Of a DNA stretch of 64,000 bases, positions 43,742-52,967 are shown one piece after another; position 1 is the first letter of the stretch; the number at the start of each line of letters is the position of its first letter. Source of the stretch: UBA7662 sp036787895 (GTDB lineage: Bacteria; Bacteroidota; Bacteroidia; UBA7662). The stretch lies in the NCBI GenBank assembly GCA_036787895.1, contig DAIQOK010000001.1:310001-374000 (forward strand). Reading direction: 5' to 3'. The notes under the pieces were generated by a model. That model ran no database searches, was not told the DNA's origin, and worked only from the letters and a program-made list of their open reading frames with translations. A program made the translations under genes and the position numbers.

Positions 43742-44817
43742 TTTTTATCGAGTTCTAATACATTCACCAGCTGACCAGGGCGAACCTTGAGAATACCAGC
43801 AGTAATGAGTGTATCACCTGCATTTAAGCCACTGCTTACTCGAACGCGATCGTCGGTACGTTCCCGGGTTTCTATATAGATTGGTGTTACTACCCCATTT
43901 TTAATCAGAAATACTTTTTTTGCTTTTAATTCTGGCACAATGGCCCGACTTGGAATAAGAATCGCGTCTTCGAGTTGGCGCAGTCTTAATTCAACCCTGG
44001 CAAAGGCGCCGGGTACCAGCTGAGCCTGGCTATTGTCGAGGCGGGCACGCAAGCTTAGGGTTCGGCTGTTGGCATCGATGCTAGGTGCAACAGCTATGAC
44101 TTTTGCCGAAAAGGTATCAGCCTGGTTCTCTACCGTGAGTTGAACCGTAGTGCCTTGCTTCACCATAGTTGCGTATTTTTCGGGCACAGCAAAATCAACC
44201 AAAATCGGATCGGCATTGACCAATTGGGCAATGTTCGCATTTTGGTTGACGAATGCACCCAAACTTACATAGCGTAAGCCTACCTTGCCACTGAAAGGCG
44301 CCCGTATTTCTGTTTTTTCGATTTGAGCTTGAAGTAATTGCATATCTGCCTCTACGCCCTGCTTTTCAGCTTCGAACAATTCAAATTCCTGCTGGCTGAT
44401 CGCCCCTTTGTCGAGCATGGCTTTTTGGCGGGTATCGCGGTTCTGAATCTCTTTGTATCTGGTTTTGAGTTTATTCAGTTGAGCTTGTAAGTCAGCATCG
44501 TTGAGCTTGAGTAGCAACTGCCCTTTATTTACCCGTTCACCTTCCTGCAAATTGAGTTGAATAATTTTTCCGGAAGCTTCGGTAGTTAATGCCACTTCCT
44601 GATTAGCCACCAGACTACCGGTTGCAAATACCAGTACATCAAAATCGCGCGGCGCAATGACTTCAATTTTTACTGTACTCGGAGGTGCTCCTGCTGATGC
44701 CATTGCCTTAGGCGACTCTACACTGCCTTCAGACGCAAAAAACGACGACCAAATGAAATAGATAAGCAACCCGCCAACAGCACCATAAGCCAGACGGGCG
44801 ATATTTTTTTTCTGCAT
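43738..44817 (-). CDS. RND efflux periplasmic adaptor (membrane fusion protein)
   Basis: A 359-residue HlyD/AcrA-type adaptor. One N-terminal membrane helix (AYGAVGGLLIYFIWSSFF) is followed by a split biotinyl-lipoyl domain (VALTTEASGKIIQLNLQEGERV and IRAPFSGKVGLRYVSLGAFV) around a coiled-coil hairpin (residues about 100-170), then beta-barrel and membrane-proximal domains. It links the RND pump to the TolC channel encoded just downstream. It begins 3 nt after the glycosyltransferase stop. Confidence 0.93.
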   Translation of the reverse strand: MQKKNIARLAYGAVGGLLIYFIWSSFFASEGSVESPKAMASAGAPPSTVKIEVIAPRDFDVLVFATGSLVANQEVALTTEASGKIIQLNLQEGERVNKGQLLLKLNDADLQAQLNKLKTRYKEIQNRDTRQKAMLDKGAISQQEFELFEAEKQGVEADMQLLQAQIEKTEIRAPFSGKVGLRYVSLGAFVNQNANIAQLVNADPILVDFAVPEKYATMVKQGTTVQLTVENQADTFSAKVIAVAPSIDANSRTLSLRARLDNSQAQLVPGAFARVELRLRQLEDAILIPSRAIVPELKAKKVFLIKNGVVTPIYIETRERTDDRVRVSSGLNAGDTLITAGILKVRPGQLVNVLELDKK

Positions 44818-44820
44818 TTC

Positions 44821-45561
44821 TCAGGAATTATATGCCTTGCTACCGCGAAGCACACTACTAATTTTCAGCTGCAATACGCCCAAGGCTGCTTCTTTAACAA
44901 TTCGTTTCGACATTTTGCTTTGACCAAGTGTACGATCTGTAAAAATAATCGGTACTTCAACCAGCTTAAAACCATATTTCCAGGCCTTAAACTTCATTTC
45001 TATCTGAAAAGCATAACCAACAAATTTGATACGACCAAAATGTATGGTCTCCAATACCTTACGGCGGTAGCACTTAAAACCAGCCGTGGCGTCGCTAATC
45101 GGCATGCCGGTGATAAACTTAACGTATTTTGAGGCAAAATATGACAATATCACCCTGCCCATGGGCCAGTTCACCACATTTACACCAGTCACATAACGAG
45201 AGCCGACAGCCAAATCAGCACCATCTTCGGCGCAAGCTTTACGCAAACGAATAAGGTCGTCGGGGTTATGAGAGAAATCTGCATCCATCTCAAAAATGTA
45301 TTCGTAAGGATGCTCCAACGCCCATTTAAAGCCGGCGATATAGGCCGTACCTAAACCTTGTTTGCCTTCCCGGGCCAATAAATGAAGCCGCTGCGGAAAT
45401 TCTGTCATCAAACGCCGCACGATATCCTGCGTACCATCGGGAGAATTATCGTCTACTATGAGTAATTCGAAGGGATACGTCAGTGAAAAAACCTTACGAA
45501 TAATGGCTTCGATATTTTCCTTTTCGTTGTAAGTAGGAATGATGACGAGTGAGTCTTGCAA
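44821..45561 (-). CDS. Polyprenol monophosphomannose synthase-like glycosyltransferase (GT2)
   Basis: About 246 residues of a family 2 glycosyltransferase close to dolichol/polyprenol-phosphate mannose synthase. It has VIIPTYNEKENIEAIIRKVF, VDDNSPDGTQDIV, the metal-binding EMDADFSHNPDDL and VGSRYVTG, then ISDATAGFKCYRR and VPIIFTDRTLGQSKMSKRI. It probably transfers mannose to a lipid carrier at the inner membrane. No ATG fits the start: I chose the TTG at 45561, where homologues begin; the frame is open to 45660 through a hydrophobic stretch that could instead be a real anchor. It is directly upstream of the RND efflux genes. Confidence 0.85.
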   Translation of the reverse strand: MQDSLVIIPTYNEKENIEAIIRKVFSLTYPFELLIVDDNSPDGTQDIVRRLMTEFPQRLHLLAREGKQGLGTAYIAGFKWALEHPYEYIFEMDADFSHNPDDLIRLRKACAEDGADLAVGSRYVTGVNVVNWPMGRVILSYFASKYVKFITGMPISDATAGFKCYRRKVLETIHFGRIKFVGYAFQIEMKFKAWKYGFKLVEVPIIFTDRTLGQSKMSKRIVKEAALGVLQLKISSVLRGSKAYNS

Positions 45562-45760
45562 AACGGGCTTTTTTTGAATCTTCGAAATTACAATAAGTAT
45601 GGCAATGTTCACCGCTTTCACGACTAAGCCAAAAAGGAATGGGAACGGGTTTAAAAGCAATTTTGGTATATCATAGTTCCAACATTTATCCTAAAAACTG
45701 TAAAAATTGACGAATTCAACAAATCTCTCATTAACCAGACAGAATACTGCTCCCAGCTTG

Positions 45761-45768
45761 TATTTTTG
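45761..45768 (+). promoter_or_regulatory. -7 promoter box of ruvB
   Basis: TATTTTTG, an exact TANNTTTG match, ends 6 nt before the ruvB ATG at 45775. A short or absent leader is predicted. Confidence 0.55.
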
Positions 45769-45774
45769 AAGTCT

Positions 45775-46803
45775 ATGCGCGACAACGCACTCGACGGCTC
45801 CGACGACCAATTCAACGATCAGGAAAAAGACCTGGAACGTTATTTACGTCCTAAATCTTTTGATGACTTTACCGGTCAGCAAAAGATATTAGACAATCTG
45901 TTGGTATTCACCAAAGCAGCCACGCAACGCAGCGAACCTCTTGATCATGTGCTATTGCATGGCCCACCCGGACTGGGTAAAACCACCTTGGCTCATATTA
46001 TTGCCAATGAAATGGACGCTGGAATCAAAATTACCAGTGGTCCGGTGCTTGAAAAACCCGGTGACCTGGCTGGATTGCTCACTAATCTTGACGAAGGCGA
46101 TGTGCTATTCATCGATGAAATTCACCGCCTAAGTGCTGTGGTTGAGGAATATTTGTACTCTGCTATGGAGGACTACAAAATCGACATTATGATCGACAGT
46201 GGTCCCAATGCCCGTTCTGTGCAGATAGCAGTAAGTCCTTTTACCCTCATCGGCGCCACTACCCGTTCCGGATTACTTACTGCCCCACTTCGTGCCCGAT
46301 TTGGGATCAACGCGCGCTTAGAATATTACGATGCTAAATTGTTGACTGATATCGTCATGCGTTCAGCATCTATACTCCATGTCCCCATCGAAGATGCCGG
46401 CGCCTATGAAATAGCCCGAAGAAGCAGGGGCACACCACGCATCGCCAATGCACTTTTACGTCGCACCCGTGATTTTGCCCAGGTAAAAGGTAGCGGCACC
46501 ATCGATTTGAATATCGCGAAAATTGCGTTGGAAGCCTTAAACGTCGATTTACACGGCTTAGATGAAATGGACAACCGTATTTTGTCGACCATCATTGATA
46601 AATTTAAAGGTGGCCCGGTTGGCTTGACTACCATTGCCACGGCTGTAGGTGAAGATGCAGGAACGATAGAAGAAGTTTATGAACCTTTTTTGATCCAGGA
46701 AGGCTTTCTCAAACGCACTCCACGTGGCCGGGAAGTGACCGAGGCGGCTTACAAACATCTGCACAAAAAAATGCCCGGTAATATGGGTACGCTATTCGAG
46801 TAG
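45775..46803 (+). CDS. ruvB: Holliday junction branch migration ATPase RuvB
   Basis: A 342-residue AAA+ motor that drives branch migration with RuvA. It has LRPKSFDDFTGQ, Walker A GPPGLGKT at 63-70, Walker B VLFIDEIHRL, sensor 1 LIGATTRSGLL and arginine-finger region APLRARFG, then the winged-helix end with FLIQEGFLKRTPRGRE. The ATG at 45775 is preferred to the TTG at 45766, which lies inside the -7 box. Convergent dapB begins 2 nt after the stop. Confidence 0.98.
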   Translation: MRDNALDGSDDQFNDQEKDLERYLRPKSFDDFTGQQKILDNLLVFTKAATQRSEPLDHVLLHGPPGLGKTTLAHIIANEMDAGIKITSGPVLEKPGDLAGLLTNLDEGDVLFIDEIHRLSAVVEEYLYSAMEDYKIDIMIDSGPNARSVQIAVSPFTLIGATTRSGLLTAPLRARFGINARLEYYDAKLLTDIVMRSASILHVPIEDAGAYEIARRSRGTPRIANALLRRTRDFAQVKGSGTIDLNIAKIALEALNVDLHGLDEMDNRILSTIIDKFKGGPVGLTTIATAVGEDAGTIEEVYEPFLIQEGFLKRTPRGREVTEAAYKHLHKKMPGNMGTLFE

Positions 46804-46804
46804 T

Positions 46805-47515
46805 TTATTGCCCGATGACGTCCTGCATGGTATAAACGCCCTTTTTACCGTATAACCATTCTGCTGCAATTACGGCACCCAAAGCAAATCCTCTACGATT
46901 AAAAGCCTTATGGGTGAGTCTGATTTCATCAACTTCGCTGGTATAAAAAACGTCGTGGGTTCCCGGTACTTCGTCGATTCGGTGGGCGATTACGGGCAAT
47001 TCGTTGGCATTCGGGGTTAAACTCCAGCCCATTTTATCGCTCAATCCTTCTAACATCCGTTCTGCAAGCGTGATGGCAGTTCCGCTGGGCGCATCTTTTT
47101 TATGAATGTGGTGGGTTTCTTCGATACGTGCCTGGTAACCAGGGTGTGAATTCATGAGTTTAGCCATCCAGGCATTGAGTGCGAAAAACAATTGTACGCC
47201 TATACTAAAGTTGGTGGCCGCCAGCAAGGCTCCACCCTTTGTGTGCACTTCGGCTGCCAGGTCATCGTATGCTGCATACCAACCTGTGGTGCCTACCACT
47301 ATTGGTATTTGCAAGTCAGCGCATAAACGAATGTTGTTTGCTGCTGCTTCGGGTTGAGAAAACTCGATGGCAATGTCGGCCAATTCAAGTGCCTCGGCCG
47401 TTAATTCACTGAGATTATCATAGCCGATGCGCAAAACTACTTCGTGCCCTCTTTCCAAAGCTATAGCTTCGATTTCGTGACCCATTTTGCCGTATCCCAA
47501 TAAGGCAATTTTCAT
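46805..47515 (-). CDS. dapB: 4-hydroxy-tetrahydrodipicolinate reductase DapB
   Basis: A 236-residue NAD(P)H-dependent reductase of lysine and diaminopimelate synthesis. The nucleotide-binding IALLGYGKMG opens the protein, and the active site THHIHKKDAPSGTA is intact, with FSIGVQLF and VIAAEWLYGKKGVYTMQDV near the end. It is shorter than the roughly 270-residue Proteobacterial form, as is usual in Bacteroidota. The ATG overlaps the DUF5683 stop (ATGA), so it belongs to the parA-parB-DUF5683-dapB operon. Confidence 0.96.
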   Translation of the reverse strand: MKIALLGYGKMGHEIEAIALERGHEVVLRIGYDNLSELTAEALELADIAIEFSQPEAAANNIRLCADLQIPIVVGTTGWYAAYDDLAAEVHTKGGALLAATNFSIGVQLFFALNAWMAKLMNSHPGYQARIEETHHIHKKDAPSGTAITLAERMLEGLSDKMGWSLTPNANELPVIAHRIDEVPGTHDVFYTSEVDEIRLTHKAFNRRGFALGAVIAAEWLYGKKGVYTMQDVIGQ

Positions 47516-48126
47516 AGTTTCCATTTTAGGCTGACGTAAGTCATTTCCATACGACCGGTATACGGGTTAAACCCGCCAGAAGGAGGTAAAAACTGCATGC
47601 TGAGTTTGTCGCTAACATCGAAATAGAACAAATGGGCATCTACTGCCGCATCCACTATATTGAGCACATAAACTACCCCGGTGAGTATCCAAAAATAATC
47701 CCGGTCGCGCCGGAATTCATCTCTGCGTTGCTGGAGGGTAAAATCGGTCTCCAGGCCCTCATATTCATCAACCGTTAAGGGATCGCCATCGGTACGAATT
47801 CGAAAAGCATCCCGATATCCTTTGTAAATTTCATGGTTGGCGAGGGCTGCATATACAGTATAGCCTGCTAAACCATAAACAACCGGAATTTTCCAGTATT
47901 TCCTATTGTAAGCTTGTCCCAAACCGGGCAGCATGGTTGAATACAAACTTGCTTTACGCGGTGAATGTCTGATAAGTTCGGTAATTGTATCGCTGTTTTG
48001 AACCGAAATTGGCAAATTCATGCTTGTATCGGGCACCGAACTTTGGGAAGTGCTATCGATTTGCTGTGCTGCAACCTTTACAATAAGTAAGCACAACAAT
48101 AAGCTATATAACAGTATTTTATACAA
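47512..48126 (-). CDS. DUF5683 family envelope protein
   Basis: A 204-residue protein with a signal peptide (LLYSLLLCLLIVKVAAQ) and the DUF5683 core SPRKASLYSTMLPGLGQAYNRKYWKIP, followed by two membrane-like helices (YGLAGYTVYAALANHEIY and YFWILTGVVYVLNIVDAAVDAHLF). Function unknown. The position between parB and dapB is the usual Bacteroidota arrangement. The stop of parB ends at the base next to its start codon. Confidence 0.9.
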   Translation of the reverse strand: MYKILLYSLLLCLLIVKVAAQQIDSTSQSSVPDTSMNLPISVQNSDTITELIRHSPRKASLYSTMLPGLGQAYNRKYWKIPVVYGLAGYTVYAALANHEIYKGYRDAFRIRTDGDPLTVDEYEGLETDFTLQQRRDEFRRDRDYFWILTGVVYVLNIVDAAVDAHLFYFDVSDKLSMQFLPPSGGFNPYTGRMEMTYVSLKWKL

Positions 48127-49002
48127 TTATTCCAACAAATCAAGTAAACGATTTAAGTCGTCGGTAGAGCCAAATGGAAGTACAATTTCGCCTTTACCTT
48201 TATCATCTACTTTAATTTGTACTTTGGCTTCAAAACGTTTGCGCAATTGTTCCTGCACACCTTTATAAGCCACCGGGGTTTCATCTTTTGCGGCTTTAGC
48301 TTTCGACGGTTTGCCCGCCTCCTGTTGCAGCGAACGCACCAATTCTTCTACTTTGCGAACACTAAGGGCCTCAGCCACTGCCTTGCGGTAGATGAAAAGT
48401 TGTTGCTCAATTTTATCTACATTCACCAATGCACGGGCATGACCCATACCAATTTTGGCATCACGTATACCCACCTGAATTTCGGGTGGTAATTTGAGGA
48501 GGCGGAGATAGTTGGTAACCGTGGAGCGGTCTTTTCCGACCCTTTCGCCCACTTCTTCCTGTTTGATCTTTACTTCGTCTATCAATCTTTTAAAGCTGAT
48601 AGCAACCTCCATGGCATTCAGATCCTGGCGCTGGATATTCTCAATTAATGCCATTTCAAGCATAGCCTGTTGGTCGGCCTCCAGCACATAAGCGGGCACT
48701 TCTTTCAGGCCAACTATTTTTGAAGCACGCAAACGACGTTCACCGGAAACCAGTTGGTATTGCCCATTGGTGAGTTTACGCACGGTGAGTGGCTGAATAA
48801 CGCCATGAATACGAATGGAATCGGCCAGTTCGTTCAGCGCATTTTCTTCAAAATGGGTACGTGGCTGGTAGGGGTTGGCTTCAATCTGACCAATAGGTAT
48901 TTTCCAATTGGTCACGGCGGGTGAAAATCCTTCTGCTATGGCGTCATCGCCGGCCAGCAAGGCGCCTAAGCCCCTGCCGAGTGCGTTTCTTTTCGCGTTC
49001 AT
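48127..49002 (-). CDS. parB: Chromosome-partitioning protein ParB
   Basis: A 291-residue CTPase and DNA-binding protein. It has IEANPYQPRTHFEENALNEL, YQLVSGERRLRASK (the box II arginine patch), ALIENIQRQDLNAMEVAISF, and the helix-turn-helix GKDRSTVTNYLRLLKLP. A short C-terminal dimerisation domain follows a lysine-rich linker. It should load at parS sites and segregate the origin region with ParA. No parS-like palindrome of the TGTTNCACGTGNAACA type was seen in this window. Confidence 0.97.
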   Translation of the reverse strand: MNAKRNALGRGLGALLAGDDAIAEGFSPAVTNWKIPIGQIEANPYQPRTHFEENALNELADSIRIHGVIQPLTVRKLTNGQYQLVSGERRLRASKIVGLKEVPAYVLEADQQAMLEMALIENIQRQDLNAMEVAISFKRLIDEVKIKQEEVGERVGKDRSTVTNYLRLLKLPPEIQVGIRDAKIGMGHARALVNVDKIEQQLFIYRKAVAEALSVRKVEELVRSLQQEAGKPSKAKAAKDETPVAYKGVQEQLRKRFEAKVQIKVDDKGKGEIVLPFGSTDDLNRLLDLLE

Positions 49003-49006
49003 CTCC

Positions 49007-49813
49007 TCAATTCAGTTCTATGTTCCGCTCTTCCGATGGTATGCGGGTCAGGTTGTTTTTCTGTAAAATTTCACGGGCCAGGTTAAGGTAATTGGTAGCG
49101 CCTTTGCTACCGGCGTCGTGCATGATGGCAGCCATACCAAAGCTAGGCGCTTCGCTGAGTTTGGTGTTTCGGTGGATGATGGTATCAAATACCAGTTCGC
49201 TCAAATTGCTGCGAACATCTTCTACCACCTGGTTAGCGAGCCGCAAACGACCATCGTACATAGTGAGCAATATTCCTTCAATCTGTAGCTCCGGATTAAA
49301 GCGGGCTTGGACAATTTTGATGGTATTGATGAGTTTACCCAACCCTTCGAGGGCAAAATATTCACATTGTACCGGCACAATAACCGAATCAGAAGCAGCC
49401 AGGGCATTGACGGTGATTAGACCGAGGGAAGGACTGCAATCGACTATGACAAAATCGTATTGCTCTCGGATGTCACGTAATATGCCTTTCATGATTTTCT
49501 CCCGGTTGGGGCGGTTGATTACCTCCAGTTCGGCACCCACCAAGTCGATGTTAGAAGGCAGTAAATCGAGATACGGCACATCGGTTTTGAGAATGTTGTG
49601 GTTCACCGGCACATCATTGACCATACATTCGTATAAACCGGTACGTATGTTTTTAGGGTCGAAGCCGATGCCGGAAGTGGCATTGGCCTGCGGATCTGCA
49701 TCGATAAGCAGGGTTTTAAATTCTAATACTGCCAAACTCGACGCCAGATTGATGGCCGTAGTTGTTTTGCCTACGCCGCCTTTCTGGTTGGCTACTGCTA
49801 TGACTTTCCCCAT
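49007..49813 (-). CDS. parA: Chromosome-partitioning ATPase ParA (Soj)
   Basis: A 268-residue deviant Walker A ATPase. NQKGGVGKTTTAINLAS (Lys11 to Thr18 the P-loop), LLIDADPQANAT and FVIVDCSPSLG are intact. It lies 4 nt upstream of parB and heads the operon that runs through dapB. No perfect -7 box is seen directly upstream of the ATG; the divergent spacer to the peptide-binding gene is 85 bp. Confidence 0.97.
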   Translation of the reverse strand: MGKVIAVANQKGGVGKTTTAINLASSLAVLEFKTLLIDADPQANATSGIGFDPKNIRTGLYECMVNDVPVNHNILKTDVPYLDLLPSNIDLVGAELEVINRPNREKIMKGILRDIREQYDFVIVDCSPSLGLITVNALAASDSVIVPVQCEYFALEGLGKLINTIKIVQARFNPELQIEGILLTMYDGRLRLANQVVEDVRSNLSELVFDTIIHRNTKLSEAPSFGMAAIMHDAGSKGATNYLNLAREILQKNNLTRIPSEERNIELN

Positions 49814-49850
49814 ATTGTGCTAATCAACAAGCTTAATTGCGCGATATCCT

Positions 49851-49858
49851 TATTTTTG
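49851..49858 (+). promoter_or_regulatory. -7 promoter box of the peptide-binding protein gene
   Basis: TATTTTTG, an exact TANNTTTG match, 40 nt before the ATG at 49899. Confidence 0.45.
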
Positions 49859-49898
49859 ACACGGAAATCGAGCCTCTAAGATAGCACAAAGCCAAGGG

Positions 49899-51530
49899 AT
49901 GCGAAAGCTGCACTACTTCATTTTATCCACTTTCGTGCTGCTGAGCAGTTGCGAGGGTACTTTAAATTCAGAAAATCGTACGGTATTTCGCTATAATCAG
50001 GAGTCCGATATCAGCTCACTCGACCCGGCCTTTGCTCGCGATCAAGCCAATATCTGGGCTGTGAACCAGCTTTTCAACGGGCTCATCCAACTCAACGACC
50101 AATTAATACCCGAACCCTGCATAGCCAAAAGCTGGGAAATTAGGGATGGCGGTAAACTTTACCGGTTTTATTTGCGGGATGATGTATATTTTCACGAATC
50201 AGCTTTATTCGGACCGAAAAAAACGAGGGTAGTCAAGGCAGCCGATTTTGTATTTGCCTTTGAACGTTTGCTTGCCCCTGAAACCGCTTCACCCGGTGCC
50301 TGGATTTTTAATGACAAGGTAGTCGACCTACAACCCTTTCTTGCCCTTGACGACACGACCTTTGAAATCCGGCTGAAGGCGCCTTTTCCTCCCTTTTTAG
50401 GTTTGCTTAGCATGCAATATTGCAGCGTAGTGCCTCGAGAAGTGGTAAACCATTTCGGTAACGACTTCAGGGCAAATCCCATAGGTACCGGTCCTTTCAA
50501 ATTTGCTTTTTGGGAACAGCAAGAGGCCTTGGTTCTCCACCGAAATCCAACATATTTTGAGACAGAAAATGGCCAGTCTATACCCTATCTCGATGCCATA
50601 CAAATCAGCTTTTTGCCCGATAAACAAGCCGCCTTTCTAGCCTTTATGCAAGGAAAACTGGATTATATCTCCGGAGTTGACCCAGCATTTAAAGATGAAA
50701 TACTCACCCGTACCGGTGAACTTAAATCCGAGTACAAAGACAAAATTCAACTGCAGAAAGCACCCTATCTGAATACTGAATACCTGGGCATGCTGATGGA
50801 AGCAAAGGCCGTCAACCAAAACAGCCCATTACGTCAACAGAAAATCCGTCAGGCCATCAATTATGGCATTGATCGGGAGAAGATGATGCGCTACCTCCGC
50901 AATGGTGTGGGCACTGCCGGTACAGCCGGTTTTATACCACCCGGTCTGCCCGGCTTCGACGCTTCAGCCCTTTCACATTACCGCTACCAGCCTGAAAAAG
51001 CACGTAAACTGCTGCAAGAAGCCAATTATATACCTGGAGCTACCCCCATACGCCTACTCACCACCCCATCCTACCTGGATTTGTGCGTTTTTATCCAAAA
51101 ACAATTGCAGGAGATAGGCATAGCTGTAGCCATTGAAACTTCGCCCGGTCCAACGCTCCGGCAATTGATCAACAAATCGGAAGCCCCCTTTTTTCGTGGC
51201 AGCTGGATAGCCGATTATCCGGATGCAGAGAATTACCTGGCTTTGTTTTACAGCAAAAATTTCGCGCCGGCAGGACCCAATTTTACGCACTATGCCAATC
51301 CATCCTTCGACCGGCTTTATGAACGTTCATTATTAACAGTCGACGATAGCAGCCGTATTCTCTTGTACAAACAAATGGATGCCCTTTTGCGGGAGGATGC
51401 ACCCATGGTGGTGTTGTATTACGACCAGCTCTTACGCTTGGTGCAACCCAATATCAGCGGACTGACTACCAACCCTTTAAATCTGCTCCAACTAAAGCGG
51501 GTTAAAAAATTGTCACCGCCCGTAAATTAA
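49899..51530 (+). CDS. Oligopeptide ABC transporter substrate-binding lipoprotein (family 5)
   Basis: A 543-residue lipoprotein (signal peptide with LLSSC, Cys19) of the DppA/OppA group. Blocks are SDISSLDPAFARDQANIWAV, LFNGLIQLNDQLIPEPCIAKSW, ADFVFAFERLLAPETASP, GTGPFKFAFWEQ, KIRQAINYGIDREKMM and the C-terminal KQMDALLREDAPMVVLYY. It should bind peptides or related ligands. No permease or ATPase gene follows, so the rest of the transporter is elsewhere or the protein works differently. Confidence 0.9.
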   Translation: MRKLHYFILSTFVLLSSCEGTLNSENRTVFRYNQESDISSLDPAFARDQANIWAVNQLFNGLIQLNDQLIPEPCIAKSWEIRDGGKLYRFYLRDDVYFHESALFGPKKTRVVKAADFVFAFERLLAPETASPGAWIFNDKVVDLQPFLALDDTTFEIRLKAPFPPFLGLLSMQYCSVVPREVVNHFGNDFRANPIGTGPFKFAFWEQQEALVLHRNPTYFETENGQSIPYLDAIQISFLPDKQAAFLAFMQGKLDYISGVDPAFKDEILTRTGELKSEYKDKIQLQKAPYLNTEYLGMLMEAKAVNQNSPLRQQKIRQAINYGIDREKMMRYLRNGVGTAGTAGFIPPGLPGFDASALSHYRYQPEKARKLLQEANYIPGATPIRLLTTPSYLDLCVFIQKQLQEIGIAVAIETSPGPTLRQLINKSEAPFFRGSWIADYPDAENYLALFYSKNFAPAGPNFTHYANPSFDRLYERSLLTVDDSSRILLYKQMDALLREDAPMVVLYYDQLLRLVQPNISGLTTNPLNLLQLKRVKKLSPPVN

Positions 51531-51553
51531 AGGCACCCACCAGCCGCAATGGC

Positions 51554-51561
51554 TATCTTTG
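51554..51561 (+). promoter_or_regulatory. -7 promoter box of the MATE gene
   Basis: TATCTTTG, an exact match, ends 7 nt before the ATG at 51569. Confidence 0.5.
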
Positions 51562-51568
51562 CGGTCTT

Positions 51569-52912
51569 ATGTTACTCTCAGAAACCGGTAGAACTTTACG
51601 CCTGGCCTGGCCAATAATTTTAGGTCAGCTGAGCCAGATAGCCCTAGGGGTTATTGATAGCGTCATGGTTGGTCCCTTGGGCGCTGCCAATCTGGCCGCA
51701 GTTTCAGTGAGTATAGGTGTATTTTCGGTGCCTTTGGTCTTTGGCTTAGGCATTTCTTTTGCCATTTCTCCACTCACGGCCATTGCCAAAGGCAGGCAGG
51801 ATACCCAGCAAATTGGTGACATTTTTCGCAGTGGTTTCTGGACCTTATTTGGCATAGGTCTCGCGCTGGTGGTTTTAATGTTTTTTGTCAGTCAAGGTGT
51901 ACATCTCCTCAAACAAGAAGCCGATGTAACAGCGCTTGCCATTCCTTACTTACGTATTCTTGGTTACAGTATGCTGCCCATTTTGGTCTTTCAACACTTC
52001 AAGCAGTTCAGCGAAGGGCTCGAAATCATGTGGCCGCCGCTATTGATTGGCTTATTGATGATACCACTCAATACTTTAGGCAATTGGTTGCTGATTTATG
52101 GCAATTGGGGTTTCCCGGCTATGGGACTTGAAGGTGCCGGTTGGGCCACAACCATCAGTCGTGTTTTGGCCGCGCTGGCCATGATGGGTTTCATCTTCTT
52201 TAACCGTCGTTTTGGGGCTATTGAGCCATTTAAACTAAGCTGGCGCCGAGTACATAAGGCAACCGTAAAGCGTATCTTAAAATTGGGAGTGCCCGGTGGT
52301 TTCCAATACATTTTTGAGACTTCTGCATTTGCATTTTCGGCCATACTCATCGGCTGGTTGGGTGCCAATGCCCTGGCTGCACATCAGATTGCCATTAATC
52401 TGGCTTCCATTTCGTTTATGGTGGCCATTGGCCTATCGTCGGCGAGTGCCATACGCATTGGTCATGCATCCGGCAAAAAGGAATTTGTGCTGGCCAAACG
52501 TATCGGCAAAAGCAGCATTTTGCTTTCAGCAGCCTTCATGGCCGTTTGCGGACTCGTTTTTGTGCTGGGCCGTTTTTATTTCCCGGGCTTATACATTCAG
52601 GACCCGGACGTCATTCAAATCACCGCCCAACTTCTGATAATTGCGGCCATTTTTCAAATAGCAGATGGCATACAGGCCGTTGGCGTGGGTTTGTGCCGGG
52701 GTTTGGAAGATGTGAAAAAACCTACGCTCTTTGTGCTTATCGCCTATTGGGTCATTGCACTTCCTGTGGGCGCCTTACTCGCCTTCAAACTCGAATGGGG
52801 CGTGGTCGGCTTATGGATAGGATTGGCCGGTGGTTTATTTATTTCAGCCGTATTGCTTAGCTATCGCTTTTTTAAGCAGATTGACAGGCACATTGCTTCA
52901 GCACAAAAATAG
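51569..52912 (+). CDS. MATE-family multidrug/Na+ or H+ antiporter (NorM-like)
   Basis: A 447-residue inner-membrane protein with twelve predicted helices in two halves. It opens with RLAWPIILGQLSQIALGVIDSVMVGPLGA, the typical MATE start, and the second half begins KLGVPGGFQYIFETSAFAFSAILIGWLGA. The sequence AAHQIAINLASISFM is also a family block. It exports cationic drugs or metabolites by ion exchange; no substrate can be read. Confidence 0.93.
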   Translation: MLLSETGRTLRLAWPIILGQLSQIALGVIDSVMVGPLGAANLAAVSVSIGVFSVPLVFGLGISFAISPLTAIAKGRQDTQQIGDIFRSGFWTLFGIGLALVVLMFFVSQGVHLLKQEADVTALAIPYLRILGYSMLPILVFQHFKQFSEGLEIMWPPLLIGLLMIPLNTLGNWLLIYGNWGFPAMGLEGAGWATTISRVLAALAMMGFIFFNRRFGAIEPFKLSWRRVHKATVKRILKLGVPGGFQYIFETSAFAFSAILIGWLGANALAAHQIAINLASISFMVAIGLSSASAIRIGHASGKKEFVLAKRIGKSSILLSAAFMAVCGLVFVLGRFYFPGLYIQDPDVIQITAQLLIIAAIFQIADGIQAVGVGLCRGLEDVKKPTLFVLIAYWVIALPVGALLAFKLEWGVVGLWIGLAGGLFISAVLLSYRFFKQIDRHIASAQK

Positions 52913-52967
52913 AGCGGGTAAGTATTCAAAAAAGTTATCGCAGGCTTATCGTAAGTTATAGCGAAGG

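Noticed and set aside
48127..49813. parS site near parAB
   Set aside because: I looked for TGTTNCACGTGNAACA-like palindromes here and in the rest of the window and saw none.
49092..49823. 243-codon plus-strand frame antisense to parA
   Set aside because: Mirrors parA codon structure; parA has intact Walker motifs and is the real gene.
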